Assembly (NCBI GenBank): GCA_030686995.1 | Contig: CM060696.1 | Location: 116,575,449-116,639,448 of the forward strand | DNA from: Artemisia argyi | Lineage: Eukaryota; Streptophyta; Magnoliopsida; Asterales; Asteraceae | Length of the DNA: 64,000 nt | Direction of reading: 5' to 3' | Shown: piece after piece, positions 37,203 through 48,990 of the stretch | Position numbering within the stretch: position 1 is the first letter of the stretch | Layout: each line of letters begins with the position of its first letter | Program-made: the position numbers and the translations under genes | The notes under the pieces: model-generated | Database searches by the model: none | What the model was told of the DNA's origin: nothing | What the model saw: only the letters and a program-made list of their open reading frames with translations

Positions 37203-39466
37203 CACTACTAGAAAACAGGGCAACAATGACGGATTTACTTACGGAAACAAATCCGTCGAAGGTTACTGATGGAATTACCAACGGATTGCTGACAGAGACT
37301 GTTGCCGACGGAATACCAACAGATTTTTGACGGATTACCAACGCACAAAATTCCGTCAGTAATTGGTCACCAAATACCGACGGATCTCTAACGGACTAAT
37401 GACGGATAGGAGATACCGTCGGTATTCCGTTAATAAAATCGATGGATTATCGACGGATGAAGATCTGTTGGTATACCGTCATTATTTACCGACGGATTAG
37501 TGACGTTATTCATTTGTTATATCTCATTATCATTGACAGGTTACCGACGGAATTTACGGTTCTATATATTTTAATGTACTACACATGTTTTAAGACCTAC
37601 ATACATTTCTATCGTTTTATGAACTAATTTATTGTATAAAATTATTTACAGATTGCTATTTATGTGTAACACTTAATTAGGGGTTCATGCACCCAGCCTC
37701 GATATATTCCTTGTGATGTGGGACCTCGAGCAAATTTCAAGTTCCACATGTTTAGTATTCATCGATGGCTTTCATTCTGAGCCTTAATAATATAAGACGT
37801 ATAGGAATAATGACATCAATTAGTTTCTTCATCGATTGCGACTTCTCCTTTTAAACAAACGACTATTGCGTTCTTGCCATATATAATAAGCCGTGTCGCC
37901 TATAGCCAACATCAACTCACTATACACACCACTTTCATTCGAGATAAGAATAAGAAAGTCACATATAGCTAATCAACACACTCTACTTTGCACACTACTT
38001 CCATTCAAGATAAGTAACAAAGTTGATCACATTAGTCTATCGACCCACTATACCTTGAATGTCTTGCCGACATGGGAAATTCCCATTACATTAGTCTCGT
38101 GTGTGGTTTTTATTTGTATCCGTATGTTTATAATTATTATTTTTTTGTTTTTTCACTTTAGTTCGTTTATTCACTTTAGCTCGTTTATATTCGTGTGTTC
38201 CTTAATGACTTAAAACATATAATCTCACTTGTCTAAATGGAAATAAATCTCTATGTCAAGCATATATGAGATTATGATTGATATGTTTAATTGCTTGTAA
38301 TGGTTTGTTAGGTGTATTTAGTCCTAATTGCGTAAAAATGAGGTTTAGCTTGATATGGAGTCAAGCTTGCACCGAGAAAAGCTCAAATAACTCTTGTTGT
38401 TCGAGCTCTTTTACACCCTTAATTAGCTAGGTTATATTAAGATTAAAAGTTTGTAACATCGATCTCATATGAGTTATATTTTAGTTACCATGGTCAAAAT
38501 TGATTCTCTCATATTCATATCGAGTACGTACTATAAGACACATGAGAGATATAATCTTTCAAGCTTGATTCGATATCACGAGCACAATATGTAGACAAAA
38601 ACGATCTATACTGAAATGCTTATCTCAATAGCCTTGATATTGACCAACCCACAATTGTCTCAGTTTGACCTATTTTATGTAAACCCCCTACTATTAAACA
38701 TGTTCAACCCATTTGACAGCTTGATATATTTAGGCAGGTAGCACTTTATATGTGTGTGTTTCCGATGTATATTTTAGGTACTTCGATTAGAAGAAAATTT
38801 GAAGTAGCAACGAGAAGATGGAGTTCGTCGTGAAACTGCTCTAAGGAAGGAATTTGAGGACCAACGGGAAGATGATCGTCGTGAATGGCAAGCCAAGCTT
38901 AAGGAGTTTCAAGATATCGTGCTTGGAAAATCACCATGCTCCCTCCCACCTAACTATTATTTAGTTGACGTTATTATCTTTTTGTATTTGTAGTCGGGTA
39001 TCGAATATGATCAACATTTTGTTACGTTGATCTTGTAGCTCAAAAGTTAAATCCGTATTTTGATTTGCTGATTTTAAAACATGACTTTACTGTAAGTTGT
39101 TTTGGGATTATAACTATGTTAAACTTATTTGAATGTTAAATGCAAATGTACGTTTTTCTGCGTTTATTGATAGTTATCCGTTGGTAGAACCTGTTAGAAA
39201 TCTGTTGGGAAATTTGTTAGTGATTTTTGGTAATTAATGACGGATTGGCAACGGAAAATCTGGCTTAGTATTTGGTAAATAATGACAGATTGGTAACGGA
39301 AAACTCCGTTAGTGATTTTTGAAATCCGTTAGTAAAAGCCGTCAGTAAAATTACTGACAGCGATATTACCGACGGAAACTTTCAGTCGGTGACCCGTTAG
39401 TAACAGCCGTCACCGACGGATTACCAACGGATTTGACCGTTAGTGTTGCCCTGTTTTCTAGTAGTG
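37203..39466. mobile_element. CACTA (En/Spm) element, non-autonomous
   Basis: A 2264-bp element begins CACTACTAGAAAACAGGGCA and ends with the inverse, flanked by the 3-bp duplication TCA (37200-37202, 39467-39469). Subterminal regions (about 37230-37560 and 39170-39450) hold many direct and inverted copies of GACGGATTACCAACGG-like motifs, the usual transposase-binding arrays. A short relic near 38800-38930 (KEFEDQREDDRREWQAKL) resembles the coiled tail of Ptta/En-Spm proteins. No TNP2 transposase is present, so it depends on a helper. Confidence 0.9.
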
Positions 39467-39725
39467 TCAGAGGTCTACGGAAAACAGTTATTACGATCAA
39501 CAGGAGGAAAGTAAATCGCTCTGTCCCCCAAATTGACACCTCACTTATGCATGCACCATATTCCGTAAACAATTTGTCTGCACATGGGATTAATAGATAT
39601 GCTACAAGAAATCTGCATGTGTTACTTTGGCTTTTTCCTCAACTTGTGCATTTGTTTTTTGCTCGATATATATCCACTTATTCTTCTTGATGCAGTGTGT
39701 TTGGGGAGTCATTCTTAACCAAAAC

Positions 39726-40248
39726 ATGGCCAAACAACTGAAACACCAACAGTCCCAATGCTACTATCAGAACTGGGTGACTCAACAGCGGCTCGATCTC
39801 GATGAATTACTCCAAGCACTCAGCAACTACCCAAACGATAACGATTTCCTCCAGCATAACCAAGAAAATCATCAATCACTTTGAAAACTACAACGCTGCT
39901 CGAGCCCTACTAGCCAAACATGATGGACCTTCCTTCATGGCTCCAACATGGGGAACCACCTTTGAGAACTCGTTCCTTTGGATAGCTGGATGCAGGCCTT
40001 CGTTGATGATTCGGCTTGTGTATGCTTTATGTGGGTCCCAGCTGAATGCGCATCTTGAAGAGTTTCTTGAAGGAGTTAGATTTGAAAACTTGGGAGATAT
40101 ATCAAGCTCACATCTTAAAGGCATAGATATATCAAGCTCACATGTCGATCTTCAAGAAGAAGCTACCCCTTCTTCTTCAAATTTTTTATTTAGGTTTGGA
40201 GAAGGATACGTAAGAATGATAAGAATGATATGGAATGAGTTGGGCTAG
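39726..40248 (+). pseudogene. DOG1-like gene, frameshifted and 3'-altered
   Basis: The sequence starts MAKQLKHQQSQCYYQNWVTQ and encodes a DOG1 domain: the WVTQQRLDLDELLQAL helix, then after a frameshift FENYNAARALLAKHD, APTWGTTFENSFLWIAGCRP and the leucine-rich FLEGVRFENLGDIS. DOG1-like proteins act in seed dormancy and ABA responses. The frame changes near 39845-39865, needing a one-base correction. After LGDIS the usual rest of the domain is missing; a 21-bp direct repeat (ATATCAAGCTCACAT, at about 40098 and 40127) leads to an unrelated end. The CACTA element ends 259 bp upstream. It could be a pseudogene or a young allele with a sequence error. Confidence 0.75.
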
Positions 40249-40359
40249 GTTATTCTCATTAAAGTACGGAGTAAATAATTAGTGTGTTCTCTTTTTTCTT
40301 TTTTTCTTTTCTTGAGTTTATAGATTTGGCTTTGCAGAATGTAATAAAAAAATTGTGTT

Positions 40360-40441
40360 TTTCTAGTGGTTGGCATGATTCATAATGTTTCAAACGTCCC
40401 AAGTTTGAATCCATGCACGTCATTTTTTGAAAAAAAAAAAT
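40360..40441 (+). mobile_element. short tRNA-derived SINE-like sequence
   Basis: TAGTGGTTGGCATGA resembles a pol III A box, and 32 bp on, CAAGTTTGAATCC resembles a B box. A poly-A run (40431-40440) follows the body. No clear target duplication is seen. A chance arrangement is possible. Confidence 0.42.
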
Positions 40442-40683
40442 ACAGCCGAATTATTTTGAAAAAAAATACAACCGAATTATTGGTTATGTGGACAAACCCG
40501 AATTAAAAAAAAAATAAAAAAAAAAATACTATTTAGGTGGCATTAATTTGTGATGACATGGAAAATGCAAATAAAATAAATTTAAAAATTTTTTTACATG
40601 GCGACAATGTGATGACATGGCTGATAATGAATTACTGGGCAATGACTGGGTAATGAGGTGACATATTCTTCAAATACCTCCTG

Positions 40684-40684
<1 letters not shown>

Positions 40685-40779
<95 letters not shown>
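40685..40779. repeat. (TA)n microsatellite
   Basis: About 47 uninterrupted TA units. The isoleucine/tyrosine ORF read through it is an artefact. Confidence 0.95.
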
Positions 40780-40780
<1 letters not shown>

Positions 40781-40883
40781 GAGGTTCAAGTAAAATAGTA
40801 CTTAAAGTGAGAAAGTTTAGGAAGCAAATCATAAAAGGGCAATTTGGTAACTGAATGATTCTTTAAATATCTCAAAAGAGTAG

Positions 40884-41043
40884 TGATTGAGAGGCTTAAA
40901 AGTTGTGGCTAAATTCATGCCTAAACATACGTGGCATCATCTTGATGGTTACAGTCAGGGGACCCACTTTTTCAAAAACCATTAAGATCATGCCACATAT
41001 GTTTAGGCATAAGTTTAGGCACACAAATTAGGTCCCTCAATCA
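40884..41043. mobile_element. foldback MITE
   Basis: A 160-bp near-palindrome runs from TGATTGAG to CCTCAATCA. The arms share ATGCCTAAACATACGTGGCA versus TGCCACATATGTTTAGGCAT and pair almost to the centre. It has no coding capacity. Size and structure fit a foldback MITE. A target duplication could not be assigned. Confidence 0.62.
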
Positions 41044-41144
41044 TTCTCAATCTCGAAATATCATGCTACGACAAACGCACAAATCGTTTTAGTTTGTTTT
41101 CTCTTTTCTCATGTGTAAAACGGAACACCATCTTGTATGATTTA

Positions 41145-41300
41145 TGCATCACTTTTTTTTTTTTTAATCAACAATTGTATATTTGTATTAGCATAAATGT
41201 ATAGATTCATGCATCACCTTTTTTTTTTTTTTTTTTTTTAATCAACAATTGTATTAGCATAAATGTATAGATTCATGCATCACTTTTTTTTTTCAACAAT
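41145..41300. repeat. short tandem duplication with poly-T
   Basis: A unit of about 65-75 bp containing TAAATGTATAGATTCATGCATCAC and AATCAACAATTGTAT is present about three times, separated by T runs of 9-19. This fits slippage or unequal crossing-over. Confidence 0.7.
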
Positions 41301-41969
41301 TATATAAGCATATATGTGCATGGACGGAACTATTAAGGGGCAGGGGAGGGTCCAGGCCCCCCAAAATTTGCGGAACCTAGTGTAAATATTATAGTTTTTA
41401 GGAGTAATTTAGTTGAGGTTACAAGCAAATCTTCGATTCGGCCCTCCTAAAATAAATTCGGCCCCCCTAAAAAAATGTTCAAGTTTCGTCTATGTATATG
41501 TGTATCATTGTTCATGTTTTATTGGTTCGTATTTATCTTGTATAAGTTCATGCATGCATGGTCACTACTACAAAAAGTGAATATGTACACGCTTATTTTG
41601 CCACACTTTGGAAAGGGTGGAGTTTTTTTTTTGGTTTTTGTACACGCAAATAAGTGTGTGAAAAATGTTAAGTTAGTTGACAAATTTTCCCACACCAGAA
41701 AGCGTGGACAAATTTTTCATACGTGTCATTACCTTTTTTGCTTTATACATTCACTATTCCATCACTAGTCCAAATTCATACCACAAATTCACTATCCCCA
41801 AATATATCCCCAAATCACTTTTCGTTAAAAATCCCCAAATCAGTTGTTAATAATAACATCACTTTTTTCGATTTTATAAAAATCCCCAAATCAGTTGTTT
41901 CCGATTTTATAAAAATCCCCAAATCACTTTTTGTTTCTGTTAATCGAGTTGTTAAATTCCGTTAATCAG

Positions 41970-42122
41970 TTAATCGGAAGCTAGGATTTGAGTTGTTGCA
42001 GCAGAGCTTGTTAATCGGAAGCTAGGTTTTGAGTTGTTGCAGCAGAGCTTGTTAATCGAAAGCTAGGTTTTGAGTTGTTGCAGCAGAAGCTAGGGTTTGA
42101 GCTTGTTAATCAGTTGCAGCAG
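41970..42122. repeat. 41-bp minisatellite
   Basis: Three units of 41 bp (41970, 42011, 42052) contain TTAATCGGAAGCTAGG and GAGTTGTTGCAGCAGAGC. They are followed by a partial, rearranged unit. The third unit differs by a few bases. Confidence 0.85.
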
Positions 42123-42129
42123 CTAAGGT

Positions 42130-43383
42130 ATAAACAATTTATACGTGTTTATTTAAGTATAATATCTGAATAATTTATGCGCTTAGAAATTGATTATTTG
42201 ATTCAAGCTTGTGGAGTCGTTTTAGCGAGTTATAATATTGCGCTTAGGTTTAAAGTAGATCAGTATGTGATGTTGCACATTAGTTTAGTTAGTGTTGCGA
42301 GAGTATAGGATCTGTTATGACGAGTGGAACTGAGAGGTCGTGTTGACGGCAGTTTATTGGAGTTGACATTTTACATAGTTGATTCTAATTTGAAAGCACA
42401 TTTTACAATGTCTGTATATATACAAGATGCTCTTCCAAGATTGAGAAGTCGCCTATCCAAACGGAACAGCCCTGACATTTCTTCAATGCATCTCCTTGGC
42501 ATATTAGGATTAGTTTGTTAGTTAGAGAGTTTAGTTAATATTGTTAGAGTGTTGGATCTGTTATAACGAGCTAAAATCGCGAGGTTGATTGTGTTTCCTC
42601 GGCCGTAGTTAACTAGAGTTGAGGCTGGCTAATTCAGTAGATTTAATAAGCTTTTAGTTAATTTCAGCATTTTTACAAAGTATCTTAGGACTTGACTTGA
42701 TTTCCAAAATTTCATGATACAAAACTTATTTACACGGCTTAAAATTTGAATCATAGGACTTACGTGTTTTTGCTTAGTTTTGTTTGCTCAAAATAGTTTT
42801 TCATACTAGTATTAAGTTTCTGGTTCAAAACATTTAGTTACCTATACCTTTTTACCCATTTTCAACCCAATAATCACCCCTGCACATTCAGCATACATTC
42901 TTTCTCAGTTAAGCTTTTCCAAAACTGTTTTCTAGATTAGTTAGTTGTTCAAAATTCAAAAAAAATGTTTTTCTATAATCTATAGTAGCTAGACATTATC
43001 TATTTTCAGCTTCTACAACTTATGGCTTTCATTTAGTAGTTTAAATCTTTGATCAAAATCAACCATCTCATTCATTTTCAAGTCTGCATATTTCAAAATA
43101 AAAGTGTTGAACCAGCTGTTGATTATGATTTGTCCCATAGCCCCTTATTTATTTCAGCTTGTCTCAGTCTTGGAAGCTTATTTGTGACGTGTTGGTGGGC
43201 TGCTAAACACCCCACATAGGCCTGCTCTATTTTCCTCAAGTGCCCTTTGATTCTAGTTTTAGATTAGTTCAAATAGGATTTAAGTGTTGATTTTAGGTTT
43301 GTAAGCATTAGTAGTGTAGACTTTATTGTAGCTTATTTAATGTCTTTATAGCCTAACTTTTAGCTTATTTTTAGCCTGCAATT

Positions 43384-43419
<36 letters not shown>

Positions 43420-43980
43420 ACAATTGCAGACCACACCTGTCCCATTTGTACCCATTTTCTAGCTTATTTATTTGTCAAAATTGTTTAAACACAGTTGTTA
43501 TTTGATCTCATGTTGCCTATCTTAGTTAACTTTCAGCTTCTACTCATTAGCTTAACCTCCTACTTGCTTAAAATCTAGCTTGAAACCACCCCTTTAGTTG
43601 TTTTCACTGCATGCACCAATCAATTGCTTCAGCAGCCCTTTTTCTCTGTAACATAATAAGCTCATTTGAGTTGTTCATTGTTTTGAACTTGGTTTACGTG
43701 TTCACTTTTAGTTAATCTTAGAGTATAAAAGTTTAAACGTAAAAACATTTGTGGAGTTGAGTAGTTTTCAGATTCAGACATATGAAGCTGATATAGCATA
43801 GGATCAGTTGCGAACTAAAAACTAGTCTAAAGATTTTTCACCTATATGCACAACTAACATAGTCTAATATCACATGACCATCTTCCCCCCATTTTCCTTC
43901 TTTTTTAAGATCTTTTATCAAAAGCTGCTTATTCAGATGTAAATAATGGCATACATCTTTCTGATGTGGTGTCTTGAAAT
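42130..43980. other. AT-rich stretch, in part like Athila LTR
   Basis: No gene is recognisable. From about 42850 to 43720 the text is rich in AGCTTATT and related words, as in the Athila-type LTRs of this window, and may be a decayed LTR piece. The stretch includes a 35-base C run. Confidence 0.4.
43385..43419. repeat. poly-C tract (35 bases)
   Basis: An uninterrupted run of 35 C. Length in the assembly may not be exact. Confidence 0.9.
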
Positions 43981-43984
43981 GCAG

Positions 43985-45016
43985 AAACTATCAGTATGTG
44001 GGAAGAAAGCACGGCTTGACCAAGCCTATACTCACACTAGCGGTGCTTTTAGTTTCGCGCGAAGAGATCATGAATTTGTGAGTAACATTTAATCTCAAAA
44101 TTTTTATAACTCATATTGTTATGCATTATTTGATATTCTCTATCTAATATACAGAAAGTGACAAATAAAAGATCACTGAATCATGTTGAGAGGTTTCACA
44201 TTTGTTATAAAATAGCGGACGAAACATATATTCAAGAAGCAACAACAGAAATGATGGTATACGCATATTTGTTTATTTTTTTTTTTAAAGTTTTATACGG
44301 CATGTTTTGACAAATAAAAACTCTTGTTGTTCTTGTTTCATTATTTCTTATTTTGCAGCCATATACAATCACAGCTGATTTTCTTGCTCCGCTTCTGGCC
44401 CCCATCTTTGGTTTGATTACTAATCTTAATATATTACTTATATTATGATCATGGAAATGTATGTACTGTAACGTTGATCATAGAAAAGTACTTCTGTTCT
44501 AGGAAAAATGTTTATTGGAGTACTTGATTTAACTTATGAAATATTGCTTAAATAACAACATGTTGGAAGTATACGATTATATATATTCATTTTGTTTATA
44601 TAAGTGAAATATTTGTTTTGTTAGGGTAGAGTGCTATCTAATATTAAATCATTATTATAATTTGAAGTGTCTTCGAAAGCTCAAGCTTTAGAACATTTTA
44701 TATCAACTGACTACTTTTTTCTTGCAGGCACACTCAACTATTCATGTTCGGAAGCTCCAGCTACAGTTCAAGAAAAGCAGAACCGAGGGAATGAATCAAT
44801 ATTTGATGGTACACCGTCAAAATTCATTAACTGTGCGTACTAATATAGACTAATGCTTTGTTTTTCACTATGTAATAGCCTGGTTTCTAGTGTGTAGCTG
44901 GACCGACTGTGGAGGAGGAAAATGTCAATCAACGTCCTTCTTCACCCACAAATGTAAATGTAATGAAGGTTACCGCAACCTTCTGAATTTAACGTTTTCT
45001 CCTTGCTTCAAAGATT
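43985..45016 (+). pseudogene. chimeric five-exon frame: Ptta/En-Spm transposase fragment plus EGF-like gene fragment
   Basis: Five segments with AG/GT borders stay in one frame: 43985-44077, 44155-44256, 44359-44410, 44728-44808, 44891-45016. Exons 1-2 (ARLDQAYTHTSGAFSFARR, VERFHICYKIADETYIQEA) resemble the Ptta/En-Spm (transposase_24) pattern HTSG.SFA...VE.F...H. Exons 3-5 (ADFLAPLLAPIF, GTLNYSCSEAP, CSWTDCGGGKC, CKCNEGYRNLLNLTFSPCFKDC) match plant EGF-like domain proteins of the secretory route. The first EGF domain, normally between LAPI and LNYSC, is missing. No start codon or final exon is identified. It looks like a captured host gene fused to transposase; whether it is expressed is unknown. 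Confidence 0.62.
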
Positions 45017-45792
45017 GTAAGTCCGAACGCTTCTCATTATGCCATTTACTATGCCATTTACATATAAAAGGGTTGTTTTGGGTTTTGTTTCTATCTTTAG
45101 CAGATCATATTGGTTAAACTATTGGATTTAACTAACAGGGAAGGGGTTGAAACTTGAAATTTATATGAAGTGTCTTTAAATCTTAATCTTTAGTTAACAT
45201 AAGGACTTTATGAGAAAAATATGACCAAAATCTTTAAGTGAAATACTGTAGATACATAGTAAAAGCCAATTTTAATAAGCAATCACAAACACGCACCAAA
45301 TATTATCTTCTTTTTAGCTGGAAGGCCTGGGATATATAGCTGCTAATATTGCAGTGTAGTGGATATGTTATAGTTTATTTATGTTATTGAGCTTATTAGT
45401 TAGCCTTGAAGACAATTGATATTTGTGTGTGATAGTCTGAGCAAATCACACATGGTTACATCTTTTTAGCCTTTTGTTCTGATCTACTTATCTGTTACAG
45501 CAGTTGTGAGATAATTAAGAGATTGATTGATATTCATGACCTGTTTCATATCTTTGTTTCTAAGTGTAATTTTCAATACCTCAAATTGATTAACCACAAA
45601 CAGGTTCATGTTAATGCATATACTGAAATAACTTTTTGTTTTCTTTTTCATTATTTAGGAGGTTCTTGAAGAAAAAAGATCAAAGCTTGCAATGACTACT
45701 TGAAGACGAAGTTAGCTTTATTTTGCAATGAAATCTTTTGTATGTGTAGTATGATATGCAGAATTGAATATGCAGAACTCGATGTATGATAT
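45017..45792. other. spacer after the chimeric frame
   Basis: The donor GTAAGT at 45017 opens an intron whose acceptor I cannot place. Candidate late exons near 45660-45700 are too short to support. TGTATGATAT at 45783-45792 is the left target copy of the SINE. Confidence 0.4.
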
Positions 45793-46006
45793 TTTTTTTT
45801 TGAACGGCAATTGTGGCTACATGGCGCCTAGCCCAGAAGGCGTAGCGAGCCCACACAACCAGGTTGGGTCCAGCCCAGAAGGCAATGACACCCTTCCCTT
45901 TTACACACGCGGGAGGAAACCCCTATCGCCCTAGACAAGACTCGAACTTGAGACCTTGCTTAGGAGGGTAAAACCTCCATACCGCTAGGAGGGTAAGACT
46001 CGAACT
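45793..46006 (-). mobile_element. tRNA-derived SINE
   Basis: A 214-bp minus-strand element has, from its 5' end, an A-box-like segment (CTAGCGGTATGGAGG), a B-box-like segment (CAAGTTCGAGTCTTG), a body, and a short poly-A tail (T run 45793-45801 on plus). It is flanked by an exact 10-bp duplication TGTATGATAT (45783-45792, 46007-46016). These are the hallmarks of a pol III SINE inserted by LINE machinery. Confidence 0.85.
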
Positions 46007-46100
46007 TGTATGATATGCAGAATTGAATATGCAGATCATGAAATCTTTTGATATGCATAACTGGATGTATGATATGCAGATTTGAATATGCAAAATTGTG

Positions 46101-46212
<112 letters not shown>

Positions 46213-46879
46213 TAGAGGTGGGATCATGAAAAAAGTCCACTTTGGTTGAAAAGTGAGAAAATTGTACAAATCACCCCTTCCCCTTCCCCTTCCCCATCTT
46301 TTTTTTCTCTAACTCAAGGGACCTGATTGTAACTTCCTTTATTTTTTATGGGAGTGTTTTGTAAATTCGCACCTTTCATATATAACGCCTAATTTTCTCT
46401 CATTTTTTTTTCTTTCTATCATTTCACGCACCTATCTTCTTTCTCTCATTTCTCATTTTTTTTCTCTAACTCAAAGGACCTAATTTTCTCTCTTTGAGTT
46501 CCAGATTTATCAAATCGAAGATTAACGAAATCATATTCACGAATTCATCTCATCACTAAAACATATCGTGTTATCTAATAAGATATCGTGTTATTAGATT
46601 CACAGTATCATCTCATCATAATTTACCAAATCGAAGATCAAATTAAGGTTTGTGTTCTATTGTTTTTACTACTTAAAATCAATTATAAAGCTTATATATA
46701 TGTGATTGTTGTTGTTTTATCTGTACAAATTGTTGTATTTATGAAATTTGGTTCGTTAATCATCATCTTTGTTTATAGATGTAACGATTTTCAGAGTTTA
46801 TTGACATGATTCGTTGTATAGAATAGTTATTTTGAAGCAGAATTGAGAAATAAATACATGGAATACATGTTTGCAAAAA

Positions 46880-46945
46880 ACAGCACACCAAGTGTTTGAC
46901 AAAATGTCTAAATGGGATTTTATAACTGCGATGCACTAATTTTAC
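46880..46945 (+). pseudogene. PPR-like fragment
   Basis: A short frame reads AHQVFDKMSKWDFITAMH, close to the A-helix end of a pentatricopeptide repeat (AxxVFDxMxxRDxIT). Only about 20 residues are visible, so this is a fragment at most. Confidence 0.4.
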
Positions 46946-47298
46946 ACTGTGGTTATATTACATCTTTCAATAGTAGAAACATATTTCAAATGATTGTGCC
47001 TGATTTGTTAATGTTGAATATTTGATTATAAAAATATATCTATGATAGTGTTGAAGGTATCTGGTTAATTAAGGTTATTTTCTAATTACATCTTAAGAAT
47101 GAAAGATTCTATATGACATATCCAATGTGAATTGATCTAAAAAATATATGGGTCAATTCATGTAAAAGAGAATGAACAACAAAATAGCTAAAAAAGAAAT
47201 GGGTCAAATGGGTCGAAAGTCACCAAAGTGTATATTTAATGTGCGAAAGTATTCCACATCTATATTGAATCGTTAACAAAATATGCCCGACCCTTTAT

Positions 47299-48101
47299 AT
47301 GCCACCTTTACTTGTAGTATATGAAGGTGAAAGAAGCGTACTTACAATGTTGGCCCATGCATGTAATGAGGATAATACATGCGCTTCAGATCGATCAACG
47401 GGTGAGCATAGACTAGCGGTGGTTGAAGACAAAGAGTTCTTGAGAACCAAGCTTTCGAGGTGGATGAAAACATGCAAAAGGTACTTTACAGTTACTTGTG
47501 AAACAGTTGAAAAATTACCTATCAAGGTAAATCTTAATTAATAGTTGTAGTTTTTGTAATCCGTGATAATCATGTAGTGCTTCTTTTGCTTTATTTCTGA
47601 AATTCATTAAATTGACCAAACGGATGCATTAAAGTGACTCAAACAGATGCACTAAAGTTCATCAAACAAATGCAGTAAAGTTGCATCACTTTTTATCATG
47701 TTTCCCTTTTGTGTATAAGTATGGTTATTTATATGATAAACGTTACAAGTAGCTGAATGTAACAGATGTGTTATATTCAAGTAATTGTGTATGGATGTGT
47801 TATTAGTATGGGAAGACAATAATACATGAGGTGCCTATGAACGGTACATTCGAGGAGTTGCTGAAGGCACGCTCAGAAGGGTCACATGCAATTAATCAAA
47901 AGCCTAAAGTCGAGTTAAAGGCTAAACGAGAGAATAGAAATAGGTATGTAATATTGGCAAGTTACTATTATTTTCTTCGAATTATTTTTACTAGAAAGTT
48001 GTAATGGTTGACTATGGTTATCTTTTCAGGCCAATGGATATCAGTACCAAAAACTCAGTTGGTAGATTTAGAGAAATCATTCAGCCTCCTAAAAATGTTA
48101 A
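47299..48101 (+). pseudogene. three-exon fragment, exons 2-3 like RRP36
   Basis: Segments 47299-47526, 47807-47943 and 48030-48101 join with proper GT/AG borders and matching phase. Exons 2-3 encode TFEELLKARSEGSHAINQKP, then NRPMDISTKN and GRFREIIQPPK, matching the conserved part of RRP36, a nucleolar factor for early 18S rRNA processing. After PPKN the match stops and the usual C-terminal half is absent. The first exon (GEHRLAVVEDKEFLRTKLSR, KRYFTVTCETVEKLPIK) is not RRP36-like and I cannot identify it, so the frame may be a chimera made by gene capture. Confidence 0.6.
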
Positions 48102-48310
48102 TCATGTTATAATTGACGTTATATTTTTGAACTATTTCATTTGCAGCTTAGATTTTGATTTGTCACCTATAGATTTTTTCATGCTAGTTTCTTAAGGCAT
48201 AAATTGAATTTGAACTTGTATCTCATATTTCACAGGTTACACCAACTGACCAAACGGATGCATTAAAGTGCCTCAAACAGATGCACTAAAGTTCATCAAA
48301 CAGATGTAAT
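47615..48310. repeat. pair of ~70-bp direct repeats
   Basis: A block starting ACCAAACGGATGCATTAAAG and continuing CAAACAGATGCACTAAAGTT occurs at 47617-47690 and again at 48247-48315, with few differences. The pair flanks the RRP36-like exons 2-3. Confidence 0.75.
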
Positions 48311-48862
48311 AAAGTTGTGTCATATTTCATTATGTTCCCCTTTTGTGTGTAATTGTCGTATTTACGGATGTTTGGACATTTGAGCTTGTAATACTTATGA
48401 TTGCTTAAAACCAATGTCTCTTTGAGGTTTTATGTAATAAAACATGCATGTTTTCTAGCCATGAGGTGGCCAGAATTTGTTTTAATTTATCTGGTTACAT
48501 TTTAATTGACTTATCTTGTTGGTTTCCATTTTTTCAATCCGTTTTTTAGTTTTAGTTAGAATCATAAGTAATAAACAGATGCACTGTTTTTACACAAATT
48601 GATATACTATAAAAAGAAATAAATGAGCATCAAAGCATGCAAACATGAACCATAAAAAGAAGTAAATGAGCTATAACCTGAGAAAGTTACATATCCCTAT
48701 GATAAAATAAAATTAGTAGCAGGTTCATTCATTCATAAAAGAACCCAGAAGTGTACTGAGCTAAACTAAGTTTCAAAAACAACCAACCATCTAACCATTT
48801 TATACAATAGGTGGGATAACTACACACTCCCAACAAATAAACTCGGTAAAACAATGTAAACT

Positions 48863-48990
48863 AGCAAGTATCTCATTCCATGATGAAAGACTGCAACTCC
48901 CAACTTCCTGATGTACCTACTGGCCTCAGAAGTGTCGCCACTCTCTGCATATCCCCTCAAGATAGCCACAAGCCCCATGTTGTACAATTC
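48863..48990 (-). pseudogene. MA3-domain gene fragment
   Basis: The reverse strand reads MGLVAILRGYAESGDTSEAS followed by RYIRKLGVAVFHHG. This matches the start of an MA3 domain as in plant MRF/PDCD4-like translation regulators (L.EY..SGD..EA.RCI.EL.V.FFHHE). Only about 40 residues are present, opposite in strand to the RRP36-like exons. It is a captured fragment inside the same element. Confidence 0.55.

Larger units (their letters stand above)
41566..45760 (+). mobile_element. probable CACTA-type element carrying captured DNA; right end not found
   Basis: A CACTA-like terminus, CACTACTACAAAAAGTGA, starts at 41566. Nearby are inverted short motifs (CCACACTTTGG at 41599, CCACACCAGAAAGCGTGG at 41688), as in subterminal arrays. 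The Ptta-type transposase exons at 43985-44256 lie in sense. I could not find the matching TAGTAGTG end, so the element may be truncated. The end given is only the limit of the last related sequence. Confidence 0.4.

Noticed and set aside
40632..40832. Ile/Tyr repeat ORFs here and at 45923-46269 and 57629-57904
   Set aside because: All are readings through TA microsatellites.
41566..41583. CACTACTACAAAAAG end as a complete second CACTA element
   Set aside because: No matching inverted end or 3-bp duplication was found, so it is reported only as a probable incomplete element.
45930..45990. Possible tRNA gene
   Set aside because: The A- and B-box-like segments belong to a SINE with a poly-A tail and target duplication; no cloverleaf with acceptor stem is formed.
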